A stretch of DNA of 64,000 nt from Deltaproteobacteria bacterium (GTDB taxonomy: Bacteria > Myxococcota_A > Polyangia > Polyangiales > Houyiibacteriaceae): NCBI GenBank assembly GCA_017644045.1, contig JAEPMI010000002.1, positions 453,024-517,023 of the forward strand. The letters run 5' to 3'. A program made the position numbers and the translations under genes. The notes below the pieces were generated by a model. That model was not told the origin of the DNA, did not search any database, and saw only the letters and a list, made by a program, of their open reading frames with translations. Below are positions 17,346 through 24,975 of the stretch, in pieces. The number at the start of each line of letters is the position of its first letter. Position 1 is the first letter of the stretch.

Positions 17346-18887
17346 CTAGCGCGGCTTCTGAGTGTGGTCCGAGCCATCGAAGCGGAGCGCGGAGGGCTTC
17401 TTCTCGATGATCGTGTGCAGCTCGACCGGTCGTCGCCACAGACGGGCGATCGCGCGGAGCACCTCGCGTGCCCAGTCGAGGCGGAGATCGATGCCCTGGT
17501 GATCGTGCTCGAGGAGCAGCTCGCCGCGGTTGTTGTGGTTGGCGTCGAGCACCCGGATGACCGGGTTGCCGGCGTTCGTCAGCTGGAAGAGCAGACGCTT
17601 CTTCACCTCTTCGAACTGGCGGCTCTCGATCTCCCAGCGATCGTTCCGCGGGTTGTACCCGAAGGCGTACATCTTGTGCTCGCGCACGAACTCGGGCGTG
17701 AGGAACTCGTCGATGAAGGTGACGTCGGTGTAGAGCTTCCGAACCTGGAAGATCTTCTCCTGGCCCATTCCGGTGCGGCGGTCCCAGAGGCGGCGCGCCT
17801 CGTAGTCCTCGCAGTCGTCCCACTCCTTGCCGAACTGCCCTTTGTCCCAGCGCGACTCGATGTAGCGGTAGAGCTCGACGCCGAGCTTGTAGGGGTTCAG
17901 CCGGCCGCCCGAGGTCGCCATGACGCCAGCGTTGCGGTCCGCGTAGTCGACGATCTCGGACGCGTCGGCGATGCGCTCGGTCATGAGCCGGGAGTGCCAG
18001 TAGCTGGCCCAGCCCTCGTTCATGATCTTCGTCTGCATCTGCGGCAGGAAGTAGTAGGCCTCGCGGCGCACGACGTTGAGCACGTCGCGCTCCCAGCGGT
18101 CGAGCGGCGCGTTCTTCACGAGGAAGCCGAGCACGTCGCGGTCGGGCGCGTCGGGGAAGCGCTTGGCCTTCTCCTTCTCGAGCTCGATCTTCTTCTTCTG
18201 CGCCTCGACGAACTCGTCGGGGTTGATGAAGGACTCCATGTAGTCGCGCTCGACCTTGAGCAGGCGGAGCGGCTCGGGCGAGTCGTCTTCTTCCTGGAGC
18301 TGCGCGAGCGGACCGCTGCGCTCCTCCGGCGGCGAGAAGGGCGACTGCGGGTCGATCAGATTCTCGAGGCTCAGGCAGGTGTCGATGAGCTCCTCGACCT
18401 GCTCGATGCCGACCCGGTTGGCCCAGCGACGAACGATCGACCCGTGGTTCGCCATCGTGTCGATCCACTTGCGGACCGGGGAGCCATCGCGCGGCTCCTT
18501 GCCCTGGTCGGTGATCGAGAACGCGAAGTTGTTCTTGAAGAAGTCGACGTGGCCCAGCACGTGGGCCATCACCAGCTTCTGATCGACCATCGAGTTCCCC
18601 TCGAGGAGGTACGCGATGGACGGGTTGTTGTTGATGACGAGCTCGTAGATCTTCGAGAGCCCGTACTCGCTGGACTTGCTGAGCTGCTCGAACTCCATCC
18701 CGAAGCGCCAGTGCGGGTAGCGCGTCGGGAAGCCGCCGTAGGCCGCGATCTCGTTGATGCGGTCGTAGCTCAGCACCTCGAAGAGGACCGGGAAGAAGTC
18801 CAGGCCCATCTCGCGAGCGAACTCCTCGACCCGGCGCTGCTCGTCGCGCAGGTAGCCGGGGAGGCGCGTCTTCATCGAGAAGCCCAT
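17346..18887 (-). CDS. spoVR: SpoVR family protein
   Basis: The product is 513 aa, the usual length for the SpoVR/YcgB family. Characteristic segments are present: [20 protein letters not shown] near the N-terminus, [35 protein letters not shown], and later [11 protein letters not shown]. SpoVR acts with PrkA and DUF444 proteins in sporulation or stationary-phase stress programmes in other bacteria; its biochemical activity is unclear. Both partner genes are in this window at a distance. The ATG directly abuts the stop of an 18-codon ORF, and an AAGGGG ribosome site lies inside that ORF. Confidence 0.93.
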   Translation of the reverse strand: MGFSMKTRLPGYLRDEQRRVEEFAREMGLDFFPVLFEVLSYDRINEIAAYGGFPTRYPHWRFGMEFEQLSKSSEYGLSKIYELVINNNPSIAYLLEGNSMVDQKLVMAHVLGHVDFFKNNFAFSITDQGKEPRDGSPVRKWIDTMANHGSIVRRWANRVGIEQVEELIDTCLSLENLIDPQSPFSPPEERSGPLAQLQEEDDSPEPLRLLKVERDYMESFINPDEFVEAQKKKIELEKEKAKRFPDAPDRDVLGFLVKNAPLDRWERDVLNVVRREAYYFLPQMQTKIMNEGWASYWHSRLMTERIADASEIVDYADRNAGVMATSGGRLNPYKLGVELYRYIESRWDKGQFGKEWDDCEDYEARRLWDRRTGMGQEKIFQVRKLYTDVTFIDEFLTPEFVREHKMYAFGYNPRNDRWEIESRQFEEVKKRLLFQLTNAGNPVIRVLDANHNNRGELLLEHDHQGIDLRLDWAREVLRAIARLWRRPVELHTIIEKKPSALRFDGSDHTQKPR

Positions 18888-18944
18888 TCAGCGGCCCCTT
18901 CGGTCGTGGCTCGACAGCGGCGGCTTCGGCGGCGTGGCGCTCAT
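18888..18944 (-). CDS. Possible 18-aa leader peptide upstream of spoVR
   Basis: An 18-codon ORF (MSATPPKPPLSSHDRRGR) starts 7 nt after a TGATATGCT box, and its TGA immediately precedes the spoVR ATG with no gap. It is Pro-rich and then Arg-rich. The arrangement suggests translational coupling or attenuation. It may also be chance or a longer 5' leader; no peptide evidence can be seen from sequence. Confidence 0.4.
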   Translation of the reverse strand: MSATPPKPPLSSHDRRGR

Positions 18945-18951
18945 CGCCCGC

Positions 18952-18960
18952 AGCATATCA
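18952..18960 (-). promoter_or_regulatory. Extended -10 box (TGATATGCT) of the spoVR unit
   Basis: This is a full TGnTAnnnT match 7 nt before the leader-ORF ATG at 18944. It shares TGATA with the boxes before the prkA and DUF444 genes. Confidence 0.5.
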
Positions 18961-19012
18961 GGGCTGAGCGCCGGGCACCCGGAGCGCTCGACCTCGTGGT
19001 AGTCAGAGGCCG

Positions 19013-19630
19013 ATGCGGCGATCTCCTCTCCCGGTCTGTATGGCGCTCTTCGTCTTCGGCTGCTCCACATGTGGCGAGGTCGACGAACTGGCACCGGAGC
19101 CGACCAGCACCCGGCCGCCCGACGTCGAGGAGGCGGAGCCGGAGCCGCCGCCCGACCCCTGCCTCACCACCGATCCCGAGCTCGCCGCCTGGGACGCGGC
19201 CGCGCCCTTCGAGACGACCGTGCTCCCCACCAGCGCCGGCGGCGAACCGATCGCAGAGACACCGATCATCTACGTGGCCGACACCGTGGGCCGCGGCGAC
19301 GACGAGCTCGGCACGATCGAAGAGGCCATCGCCGCGCTCCGTGACACCGAGCTGCCGGAAGCTCAGCCCATCGTGCTCGCCCTCCGCGCGACCGATCCCG
19401 TGAGCCGCGTCTCGCCGTTCATCCGCGCCTTCGAAGACCGCACCTTCGCGCTCGTCATCGTCGAGACCGATCGCGCGACCGACTGTCGCCTGCTCCGTCA
19501 GATCACCTTCGGCCTGAAGACCGACGCGGACCACGGCTGGGTCACCTTCCCGACGGCGCGCCCCGTCAGCGACCTCCTGACCGCCCTCGGCGGCGCCGAC
19601 ATCCCTCGGCGAATCCAGCTCATCGAGTAG
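19013..19630 (+). CDS. Lipoprotein of unknown function, weakly ExbD/TolR-like C-terminus
   Basis: The product is 205 aa. A lipoprotein signal (lipobox VFGC) is followed by an acidic, Pro-rich linker (about residues 25-50) and a compact domain. The stretch IVLALRATDPVSRVSPFIRAF, then FALVIV, recalls the periplasmic fold of ExbD/TolR, but the similarity is by eye only. It is divergent from spoVR. A TGGTAGTCA box lies 7 nt before the ATG. Confidence 0.6.
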   Translation: MRRSPLPVCMALFVFGCSTCGEVDELAPEPTSTRPPDVEEAEPEPPPDPCLTTDPELAAWDAAAPFETTVLPTSAGGEPIAETPIIYVADTVGRGDDELGTIEEAIAALRDTELPEAQPIVLALRATDPVSRVSPFIRAFEDRTFALVIVETDRATDCRLLRQITFGLKTDADHGWVTFPTARPVSDLLTALGGADIPRRIQLIE

Positions 19631-19732
19631 CCCCCACGACCCACCTGAGGTCGGGGAGTCACGGTCGTTCTTCACGGTAGAGGCTCGAACCTCGCTCACG
19701 TGCGCATCGGCAAAGCGTCGCAATTCCTAGCC

Positions 19733-19758
19733 ATTGGCCAATTCCTGACCGATCGGTC
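19733..19758. promoter_or_regulatory. Palindromes and direct repeat upstream of the 19793 gene
   Basis: ATTGGCCAAT (19733-19742) and GACCGATCGGTC (19747-19758) are perfect palindromes. CAATTCCT occurs twice, 18 bases apart (19721 and 19739). They lie just upstream of a sigma54-like element and could bind an activator or repressor. Confidence 0.4.
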
Positions 19759-19762
19759 GGTT

Positions 19763-19779
19763 TTGGCCCGTGCCTTGCT
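19763..19779 (+). promoter_or_regulatory. Sigma54-like promoter (TTGGCCCG-TGCC-TTGCT)
   Basis: GG and GC are 10 bases apart, and only one core position differs from TGGCACGnnnnTTGCW. The predicted start lies only about 3 nt before the ATG at 19793. The downstream paralogue has a matching site at the same distance. Confidence 0.45.
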
Positions 19780-19792
19780 CAGGGGTCGGGAC

Positions 19793-20542
19793 ATGACCAA
19801 GCGAATCACCTCGATCCTCGCTCTCGTCGCCCTGACGGGATGCCCCACCTCCTCCACGGAACCGCTCACGGATCCCCTCTGCGTATCGGATGGTCCCCTC
19901 ATGCTCGAGACGACCGCCGTCCAGCGCCCGGACGATGCCGAGCTCCTGCTCGGTGTGGACCTCGATGGTGAGGTCACGCCGGACGAACCGGGAGGGCTCA
20001 CCGACTACACCGATCCCGACGGATCGCCCGGCGTCGACTCCGCGGGAACCATCATGGACGCGTTCCTCGAGGCGCTCTTCGGCCACGGCGTCGACGAGGT
20101 CGTCGCCGGCCAGTCCATCGATCTCGACCTGATGTTCGAGCGCGATCTCGATGGGCTGTGCACCGGCCTCTCCGTCGGGCTCGCGGGTGAGGCACCCGTC
20201 GTGGCCGACTGGAACGGCACGACCTACCGCGCGTACGACCTCGGCTCGGTTCCCTTCGCGCTCGCGTTCCGCGACATCACCACGCCCGTCTCCCTCCGCG
20301 ACGTCGCCGTGCGCTTCGAGATCGACGACGGCGAGATCACCAACGTGGTCGTCGGTGGATGGATCTCGACGCCGGAGATGCTGGACGCGATGCTCGCGGG
20401 TCTCGACGCCGTTGACGTGAGCGACCTCGGAGACATCGAAGCCGACCTGATGCGGCTGCTTCCCTACTCGGCCGACATGGACATCGACGCGGAGGGCGCC
20501 GGCGCTGGCTTCAGCTTCATGTTCCGAGTCGACGTCCGCTGA
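19793..20542 (+). CDS. Lipoprotein of unknown function, tandem paralogue A
   Basis: The product is 249 aa. The signal has lipobox LTGC. The mature part is acidic, with VDLDGEV, then YTDPDGSPGVDSAGTIMDA, WNGTTYRA and VVVGGWIS segments, which are partly shared with the next gene (VDLDARA, DPDGSAVDNNFGTLAA, WNGTTLRA, VVVSGGL). I do not recognise the family; it is probably a secreted beta-rich protein. The open frame extends upstream to 19700, but that would lose the signal peptide. AGGGG lies 7 bases before the ATG. Confidence 0.7.
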   Translation: MTKRITSILALVALTGCPTSSTEPLTDPLCVSDGPLMLETTAVQRPDDAELLLGVDLDGEVTPDEPGGLTDYTDPDGSPGVDSAGTIMDAFLEALFGHGVDEVVAGQSIDLDLMFERDLDGLCTGLSVGLAGEAPVVADWNGTTYRAYDLGSVPFALAFRDITTPVSLRDVAVRFEIDDGEITNVVVGGWISTPEMLDAMLAGLDAVDVSDLGDIEADLMRLLPYSADMDIDAEGAGAGFSFMFRVDVR

Positions 20543-20635
20543 GGCGGTGAGGTGCCATCCGCACGGTCCGGCGCTCGGGGCGCACTCCGGCACAGTTGCA
20601 GGGGGTCATTTCCGCCGCCTGGCACGGCGGTCCGC

Positions 20636-20651
20636 TTGGCCCGATGCTTGC
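20636..20651 (+). promoter_or_regulatory. Sigma54-like promoter (TTGGCCCG-ATGC-TTGC)
   Basis: GG-N10-GC spacing is intact, and the GC is 14 bases before the ATG at 20666, exactly as for the paralogue at 19793. GGAAGG follows as a possible ribosome site. Confidence 0.45.
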
Positions 20652-20665
20652 GGAAGGCGACGCCC

Positions 20666-21397
20666 ATGAGAGTTCACCTCTACCGAATGCTCGCCCTGCC
20701 GTCGTTCCTGCTGGGATGCACGACGGGCCCAGCGACCGAGACCTTCCCGCCGCCGTGCGTCGAGTCGGAGACCCTGACGATCGGCTCGCTCCTCGTCGAG
20801 CCCGTGGACGACGAGTACGTGCGGGGCGTCGACCTCGACGCCCGCGCTTCGGACGAACGTGACGCGCGGGGCTGCTTCCAGGAAGACTTCGAAGACCCCG
20901 ATGGCTCAGCGGTGGACAACAACTTCGGAACGCTGGCCGCGCTCATCGAGGCCGCCTTCGGAATCGATGCTCGCACCGTCTTCAGCGAGAGCTCGCTCGT
21001 GCTCGACGTGCAGGGCCGCGGCGACGGGGTGTGTGCAGCGGTGAGCGTCACCCTCGACGACGGGCCGCGCCGGACCGCCGAGTGGAATGGCACGACGCTC
21101 CGCGCCCGGCGCCTCGGCGACGTCCCGCTTCGGCTGACGTTCGGTGAGGCTTCCGGCCTCGTGCTCCTTCACGATGCCGCGGTTCGTATGACGCTCACCG
21201 TTGGACGACGGATCGCCACGGTGGTGGTCAGCGGTGGATTGCACATCGACGACCTCACCCCGATCGCCGCGGCGGGCACCGGCCTCGACCCCGGCCTCAT
21301 CCGAACGACACTCGAGGGCGTAGCCGACCTCGAGCCGGACGAGCGAGACGTCTGCAGCCGGATCAGCGTCTCGCTCGAGGCACATCCCCCGTCCTGA
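20666..21397 (+). CDS. Lipoprotein of unknown function, tandem paralogue B
   Basis: The product is 243 aa and paralogous to the preceding gene. The lipobox is LLGC. Shared landmarks include the xGVDLDxxA, DPDGS, LCxGLSV/VCAAVSV and WNGTTxRA segments, and a late VVVxGG strand. The start at 20666 gives the signal; the frame extends to 20552 without one. It converges on the VanW gene with only two bases between the stops. Its function is unknown. Confidence 0.7.
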   Translation: MRVHLYRMLALPSFLLGCTTGPATETFPPPCVESETLTIGSLLVEPVDDEYVRGVDLDARASDERDARGCFQEDFEDPDGSAVDNNFGTLAALIEAAFGIDARTVFSESSLVLDVQGRGDGVCAAVSVTLDDGPRRTAEWNGTTLRARRLGDVPLRLTFGEASGLVLLHDAAVRMTLTVGRRIATVVVSGGLHIDDLTPIAAAGTGLDPGLIRTTLEGVADLEPDERDVCSRISVSLEAHPPS

Positions 21398-21399
21398 GC

Positions 21400-22248
21400 T
21401 CACTGGGCGCTCGCGAGAATGGTCGGGGCGCTCTCGACCTCGACCGGCGCGGGGCCGGTGCCGACGCGCACGACGCGCGGAGCCGGGAAGTAGCGCTCGC
21501 GGCTCGCCTCGACGTTGCCCTCGGCGTCGGTGCGCACGACGCGCACGACCTGGCCGGCGCGACCAGTGTGCTGGACCACGCGCTGGCCGGCGGGGAGCGT
21601 CGCGTCCTCGATGATCTCCTCGCGGACCTCGAGCTCACGAATGGTCTCGGACTCGAGCTCGTAGGCCTGCGCCTCGGCGCCCTCGATGGTCACCGTGAGC
21701 CGGCCGCCCTCGACCGCGGTGTGGAGGCGAACGGGGTAGCCGTAGGGGTTGGCGATCTTGTAGTCGATGCGACCCCACGCGACGGTCGCGTCGAGCCCGG
21801 CGGGCGCGTAGGGCGCGGGCCGGCTGTGGGTGCGGTGCTCCACGATCGTGAGGCCGGCCTTCATCGCCGCGAGGTGCAGCGTGGTCGAGACCTGGCAGAC
21901 GCCACCACCCTGGCCCATCCGGATCTCGCCGCCGGCGATGACCGGCGCCGACTGGAAGCCGCGCTCGCGGGAGCGCTCACCGACCTGGTCGTTGAAGCTC
22001 AGCACCTCGCCCGGCTTGAGCATCACGCCCTCGAGCCGCTTGGCGGCGAGCTCCACGTTCCGGGCCCGGCGGCGGTTGCGACCGCGAGTGCGGAAGCGGG
22101 TCGTCGCCTCGGCCATCGTGACCTGCGGTACCGCGTCCACGGCCTCGGTCTCGTCGGTCTTCACCGACGCGCTGGCGTCCGCCCCGCCACCGAGAATCAG
22201 CGCCCCCACCAGGGCCAGGAAGAAAGTGTGCTTCGTGAATCGTTCCAT
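21400..22248 (-). CDS. Exported VanW-like protein
   Basis: The product is 282 aa. A signal peptide (about residues 1-27, ending ADASA) is followed by a VanW-like domain: NVELAAKRLEGVMLKPGEVL, FNDQVGERSRERGF, GGGVCQVSTTLHLAAM and RIDYKIANPYGYPVRL are the family's hallmark segments. A tail of about 95 residues rich in Glu follows, resembling G5-type or beta-strand appendages. VanW-domain proteins are cell-envelope proteins of unclear activity. The start at 22248 has GGAGG six bases upstream. Confidence 0.85.
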   Translation of the reverse strand: MERFTKHTFFLALVGALILGGGADASASVKTDETEAVDAVPQVTMAEATTRFRTRGRNRRRARNVELAAKRLEGVMLKPGEVLSFNDQVGERSRERGFQSAPVIAGGEIRMGQGGGVCQVSTTLHLAAMKAGLTIVEHRTHSRPAPYAPAGLDATVAWGRIDYKIANPYGYPVRLHTAVEGGRLTVTIEGAEAQAYELESETIRELEVREEIIEDATLPAGQRVVQHTGRAGQVVRVVRTDAEGNVEASRERYFPAPRVVRVGTGPAPVEVESAPTILASAQ

Positions 22249-22420
22249 CGTCGTCCTCCGGCCACACAGGACTTCAAGAGCCCTGCCAGCCGGGGAACGC
22301 ACAGAATCATTTGCGAATTCGCCGTTTCGCCGGATCCCATCGCGTGTGGCCGGCGACGCACCCGTGTGTCCACGCGCCCGAGTCGGGACGCCCACACATG
22401 CGTGGCGGTGGCGACACGGC

Positions 22421-22426
22421 TAGCGT
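22421..22426 (+). promoter_or_regulatory. -10 box (TAGCGT), leaderless candidate
   Basis: TAGCGT lies exactly 6 nt before the ATG at 22433, so the first transcribed base would be at or next to the A of the start codon. Confidence 0.4.
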
Positions 22427-22432
22427 TCGCAC

Positions 22433-22759
22433 ATGCGGTTACTGGTCGTCGCCCTCTTGGCCGTTGGCTGTAGCGAGTCCCAAGTCGTAGACCGAGATCC
22501 GTGCGCGGCCATCAGTGACGAGGCCGAGTGCTGTGCGGCAGGTTGCACCTTCCTGGTGGACCACGAGCGATGTGTCTCGCCCGAACGCGTGTGCTCGGGC
22601 GGCTCGGGCTCGGTCTGTGGCGGTAGCGGAACCTGTGGGGACGTCCGCGACTACGGCAGCAGCTGCTTCGACGCCTGTGTCCGCGGTGGCGGTTGCTTCA
22701 CGGCCATCACGCCCTACGGAGTCTGCACGCCCTGGGACCCACCCGACGCCAGCGACTGA
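22433..22759 (+). CDS. Small cysteine-rich lipoprotein
   Basis: The product is 108 aa. The lipobox is AVGC at residues 10-13. Twelve further Cys residues follow in the mature part (for example CAAISDEAECCAAGC), suggesting a disulphide-bonded surface protein. It resembles Cys-rich lipoproteins common in myxobacteria, but no named family fits. It converges on the DUF444 gene, with stops about three bases apart. Confidence 0.65.
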   Translation: MRLLVVALLAVGCSESQVVDRDPCAAISDEAECCAAGCTFLVDHERCVSPERVCSGGSGSVCGGSGTCGDVRDYGSSCFDACVRGGGCFTAITPYGVCTPWDPPDASD

Positions 22760-22762
22760 GGG

Positions 22763-23872
22763 CTACTTGCCCTTGCCGAGGAAGTCGCGGATCGAGCCGA
22801 TGATGGCGTCGCGGTCGCGGATCTCGCTCGTGATGATCTGGTCGCTGTCCCCGAAGTGTTCCTTCAGGTCCTTGATGAACTGACCGGACCCGTAGGGGCT
22901 CTCGACCTGGCCGTAACAGAACATGTTGGAGGCCGGCAGGATCTTCTGCTTGAGGAGCTCCACGCAGAGCAGCGTGTCGTCGACGCTCCAGTTGTCGCCG
23001 TCGCTGAAGTGGAAGGGATAGATGTTCCACTCGCTCGCCGGGTAGTGGTCCTCGATGAGCTTGGCGGCGAGCTTGTACGCGCTCGAGATCATCGTGCCGC
23101 CGGACTCGCGGGTCCGGAAGAAGGTGTCCCGGTCGACCTCGCGCGCGACGGCGTCGTGGATGATGAAGCGGGTCTCGAGCCCCTGGTACTGACGGCGCAG
23201 CCAGGTGTCGATCCAGAAGGACTCGATGCGCACGATCTCCTTCTGCTCGTCACCCATCGAGCCGGAGACGTCCATCATGTAGAGGATGACCGCGTTGGCG
23301 ACCGGCTCCTCTTCGGTCTTCCACGACTTGAAGCGCATGTCGTCGCGCGTCGGTACGACGATGGGCCGCTTGGCGTCGTACTGGCCGAGCGCGATCTGCC
23401 GCTTGAGCGCGGTCTTGAAGGTGCGCTTGAAGTGGCGCAGCGAGTTCGGGCCGACGCTCCGGATGCCGACGTAGCGATCCTTCTGATCGACGATGGCGCT
23501 CTTGCCCTTGTCCTCGATGTCCGGGAGCTCGAGCTCCTCGCCGAGAATGTCCGCGAGCTCGTCGAGCGTTACGTCGACCTCGAGGACATGCTCACCCGCG
23601 TCGCCGCCGGCTTCGCCCTGGCCGTCCCCTTCCTGCTCGGAGCCGCTCAGCGGATCGCCCGGCTCTCCGTCGCCCTGGCCGACGCCGCCCTGCTGCTTGT
23701 CCGCGAAGCGGAAGCGCGGGATGTCGATCTGCGGGATGGGGATCGAGACCGTCTCCTTGCCCTGCTTGCCCATCAGCTCGCCCTTGGAGACGTAGCGGCG
23801 CAGGTTCTCGCGGATCTTGCCGCGCACGATCGCCCGGAAGCGCGAGTGGTCCTGATCGATCTTCAGCGACAC
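22763..23872 (-). CDS. DUF444 family protein (YeaH/YhbH-like)
   Basis: The product is 369 aa from GTG 23872. The N-terminus [20 protein letters not shown] and the Gly/Asp-rich linker after residue 60 match DUF444 proteins. A VWA-like core contains [16 protein letters not shown] (about residue 200) with the metal-site DxSGS. The C-terminus includes the conserved [13 protein letters not shown]. In E. coli yeaH is co-transcribed with the PrkA-like kinase yeaG; in Bacillus yhbH supports sporulation. Here prkA is 18 kb away. The TGATAGGAT box lies 6 nt before the start. Confidence 0.92.
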   Translation of the reverse strand: MSLKIDQDHSRFRAIVRGKIRENLRRYVSKGELMGKQGKETVSIPIPQIDIPRFRFADKQQGGVGQGDGEPGDPLSGSEQEGDGQGEAGGDAGEHVLEVDVTLDELADILGEELELPDIEDKGKSAIVDQKDRYVGIRSVGPNSLRHFKRTFKTALKRQIALGQYDAKRPIVVPTRDDMRFKSWKTEEEPVANAVILYMMDVSGSMGDEQKEIVRIESFWIDTWLRRQYQGLETRFIIHDAVAREVDRDTFFRTRESGGTMISSAYKLAAKLIEDHYPASEWNIYPFHFSDGDNWSVDDTLLCVELLKQKILPASNMFCYGQVESPYGSGQFIKDLKEHFGDSDQIITSEIRDRDAIIGSIRDFLGKGK

Positions 23873-23878
23873 CCCCCG

Positions 23879-23887
23879 ATCCTATCA
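23879..23887 (-). promoter_or_regulatory. Extended -10 box (TGATAGGAT) of the DUF444 gene
   Basis: A full TGnTAnnnT match lies 6 nt before GTG 23872, which implies a leaderless mRNA. Confidence 0.5.
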
Positions 23888-23909
23888 GACCGGAGGATCG
23901 AGCGCCCCA

Positions 23910-24806
23910 TCAGTGACCCGTGTAGGGCACCCCGACCAGATGCTGGTGCAGCTCGGCCCGGACGATGGGGTTCGAGAGCGACCCGAGGTGGTCGAAGTCG
24001 TCCATGGGGATCAGCCGGCAGTGCTCCCCGCAGGCTCGGGCGACCGCCTGCCCGTGGGCGAAGGGCACGATCTCGTCGTCCCGGCTGTAGAGCAGGATCA
24101 CGTCCGCCTCCGTGGCCGTGATGTGGCGCTCCGGCGAGGCGTCGTCGGGACGGAAGCCAGCCTCGAAACCCGACGCCATGACGACACCCTCGATGGCCCA
24201 CGGGGGCAGCTCGAGGAGCGCGTGGGCGATGTCCGGGAAGGAGCGAAACGCTGCCACTGCGACCACGCGATCGATCCGCGGATCCGTCCCCGCGAGCTGG
24301 AGCGCGACCGCGCCGCCGTAGCTCGGGCCATAGACCCCGATGCTGCCGAGGTCGATGCCCTCGCCCTCGAACCAATCGAGCAACGCGCTGAGGTCGCGGC
24401 GTTCCTCGACGCCGTAGGTCAGCTCGGTGTCCGTACTCCGTCCGTGGCCGCGCATGTCGACCAGCACGGCGCGCACGCCGGCCTTGGCGAAGCGCCGCGC
24501 GAGACCGGCCATCGAGCGCTTCCGGTCGGCCTTGCCGTGGAGGATGAGCGCCGTGTCGACCGCGCCCTCCGGTTTGTCGGCCTCCGGGTCGAGCACCCAG
24601 ACATCGAGCGTGATGCCGTCCCGCACCTCCGGTCGATAGGTGTGGTCGACCGACTCGGGCACGCCCTCTTCGGGGTCGCCGGCTCGCGAGTGGACCAGCT
24701 CGTCGGCGATCTCGGCGGCCGCGATGTAAGCGCCGATCGCGAGCAGCACCACCACCGCGAAGGCGATCCAGATCCCATAGCGGGGTCGGCGGCGAGGTGC
24801 GTTCAT
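23910..24806 (-). CDS. Alpha/beta hydrolase, membrane-anchored
   Basis: The product is 298 aa. I chose ATG 24806 rather than 24818 because the upstream ATG lies within a TGCTATGAG box. An N-terminal membrane helix (about residues 12-32) is followed by LILHGKADRK, the elbow YGPSYGG, an acid in YSRDDEIVPF and the His in FDHLG. It belongs to the peptidase S9/serine aminopeptidase-like hydrolases. Substrate is unknown. It is divergent from the GHL10 gene across a hairpin-rich region. Confidence 0.8.
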   Translation of the reverse strand: MNAPRRRPRYGIWIAFAVVVLLAIGAYIAAAEIADELVHSRAGDPEEGVPESVDHTYRPEVRDGITLDVWVLDPEADKPEGAVDTALILHGKADRKRSMAGLARRFAKAGVRAVLVDMRGHGRSTDTELTYGVEERRDLSALLDWFEGEGIDLGSIGVYGPSYGGAVALQLAGTDPRIDRVVAVAAFRSFPDIAHALLELPPWAIEGVVMASGFEAGFRPDDASPERHITATEADVILLYSRDDEIVPFAHGQAVARACGEHCRLIPMDDFDHLGSLSNPIVRAELHQHLVGVPYTGH

Positions 24807-24813
24807 CGCCCGG

Positions 24814-24822
24814 CTCATAGCA
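24814..24822 (-). promoter_or_regulatory. Extended -10-like box (TGCTATGAG)
   Basis: This box lies 7 nt before ATG 24806. It is identical to the boxes before serB and the 28249 gene. Confidence 0.4.
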
Positions 24823-24850
24823 GACACGGCCGATCGGGCAGCCCAAACGT

Positions 24851-24919
24851 CCGCTCTCCGTTCGGAGCGGGCCCGACCGCGCCACTCCGGCGCGGACGGA
24901 GGGCGGCACTCCGTCCGCG
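24851..24919. repeat. Hairpins in the divergent 24806/24976 intergenic region
   Basis: A perfect 11-bp inverted repeat (24891-24901 and 24909-24919, arm CGCGGACGGAG, 7-nt loop) is preceded by a weaker hairpin at 24851-24870. The position between divergent genes suggests an operator or shared regulation. Confidence 0.45.
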
Positions 24920-24975
24920 ATTTCGGGCGTTCGCACACCGGAATCGATGGCACGATGCGTGCTGTTCGCCCTGCC

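Noticed and set aside
9612-17410. Long plus-strand frames (701, 544, 647 and 647 codons) across the VWA genes
   Set aside because: Repetitive GC-rich Asp codons give open antisense frames. The minus-strand proteins have lipoboxes, MIDAS motifs and conserved ends.
24806-24818. ATG 24818 as the start of the hydrolase gene
   Set aside because: That ATG is part of the TGCTATGAG box repeated upstream of other genes; the next ATG at 24806 fits the leaderless spacing.
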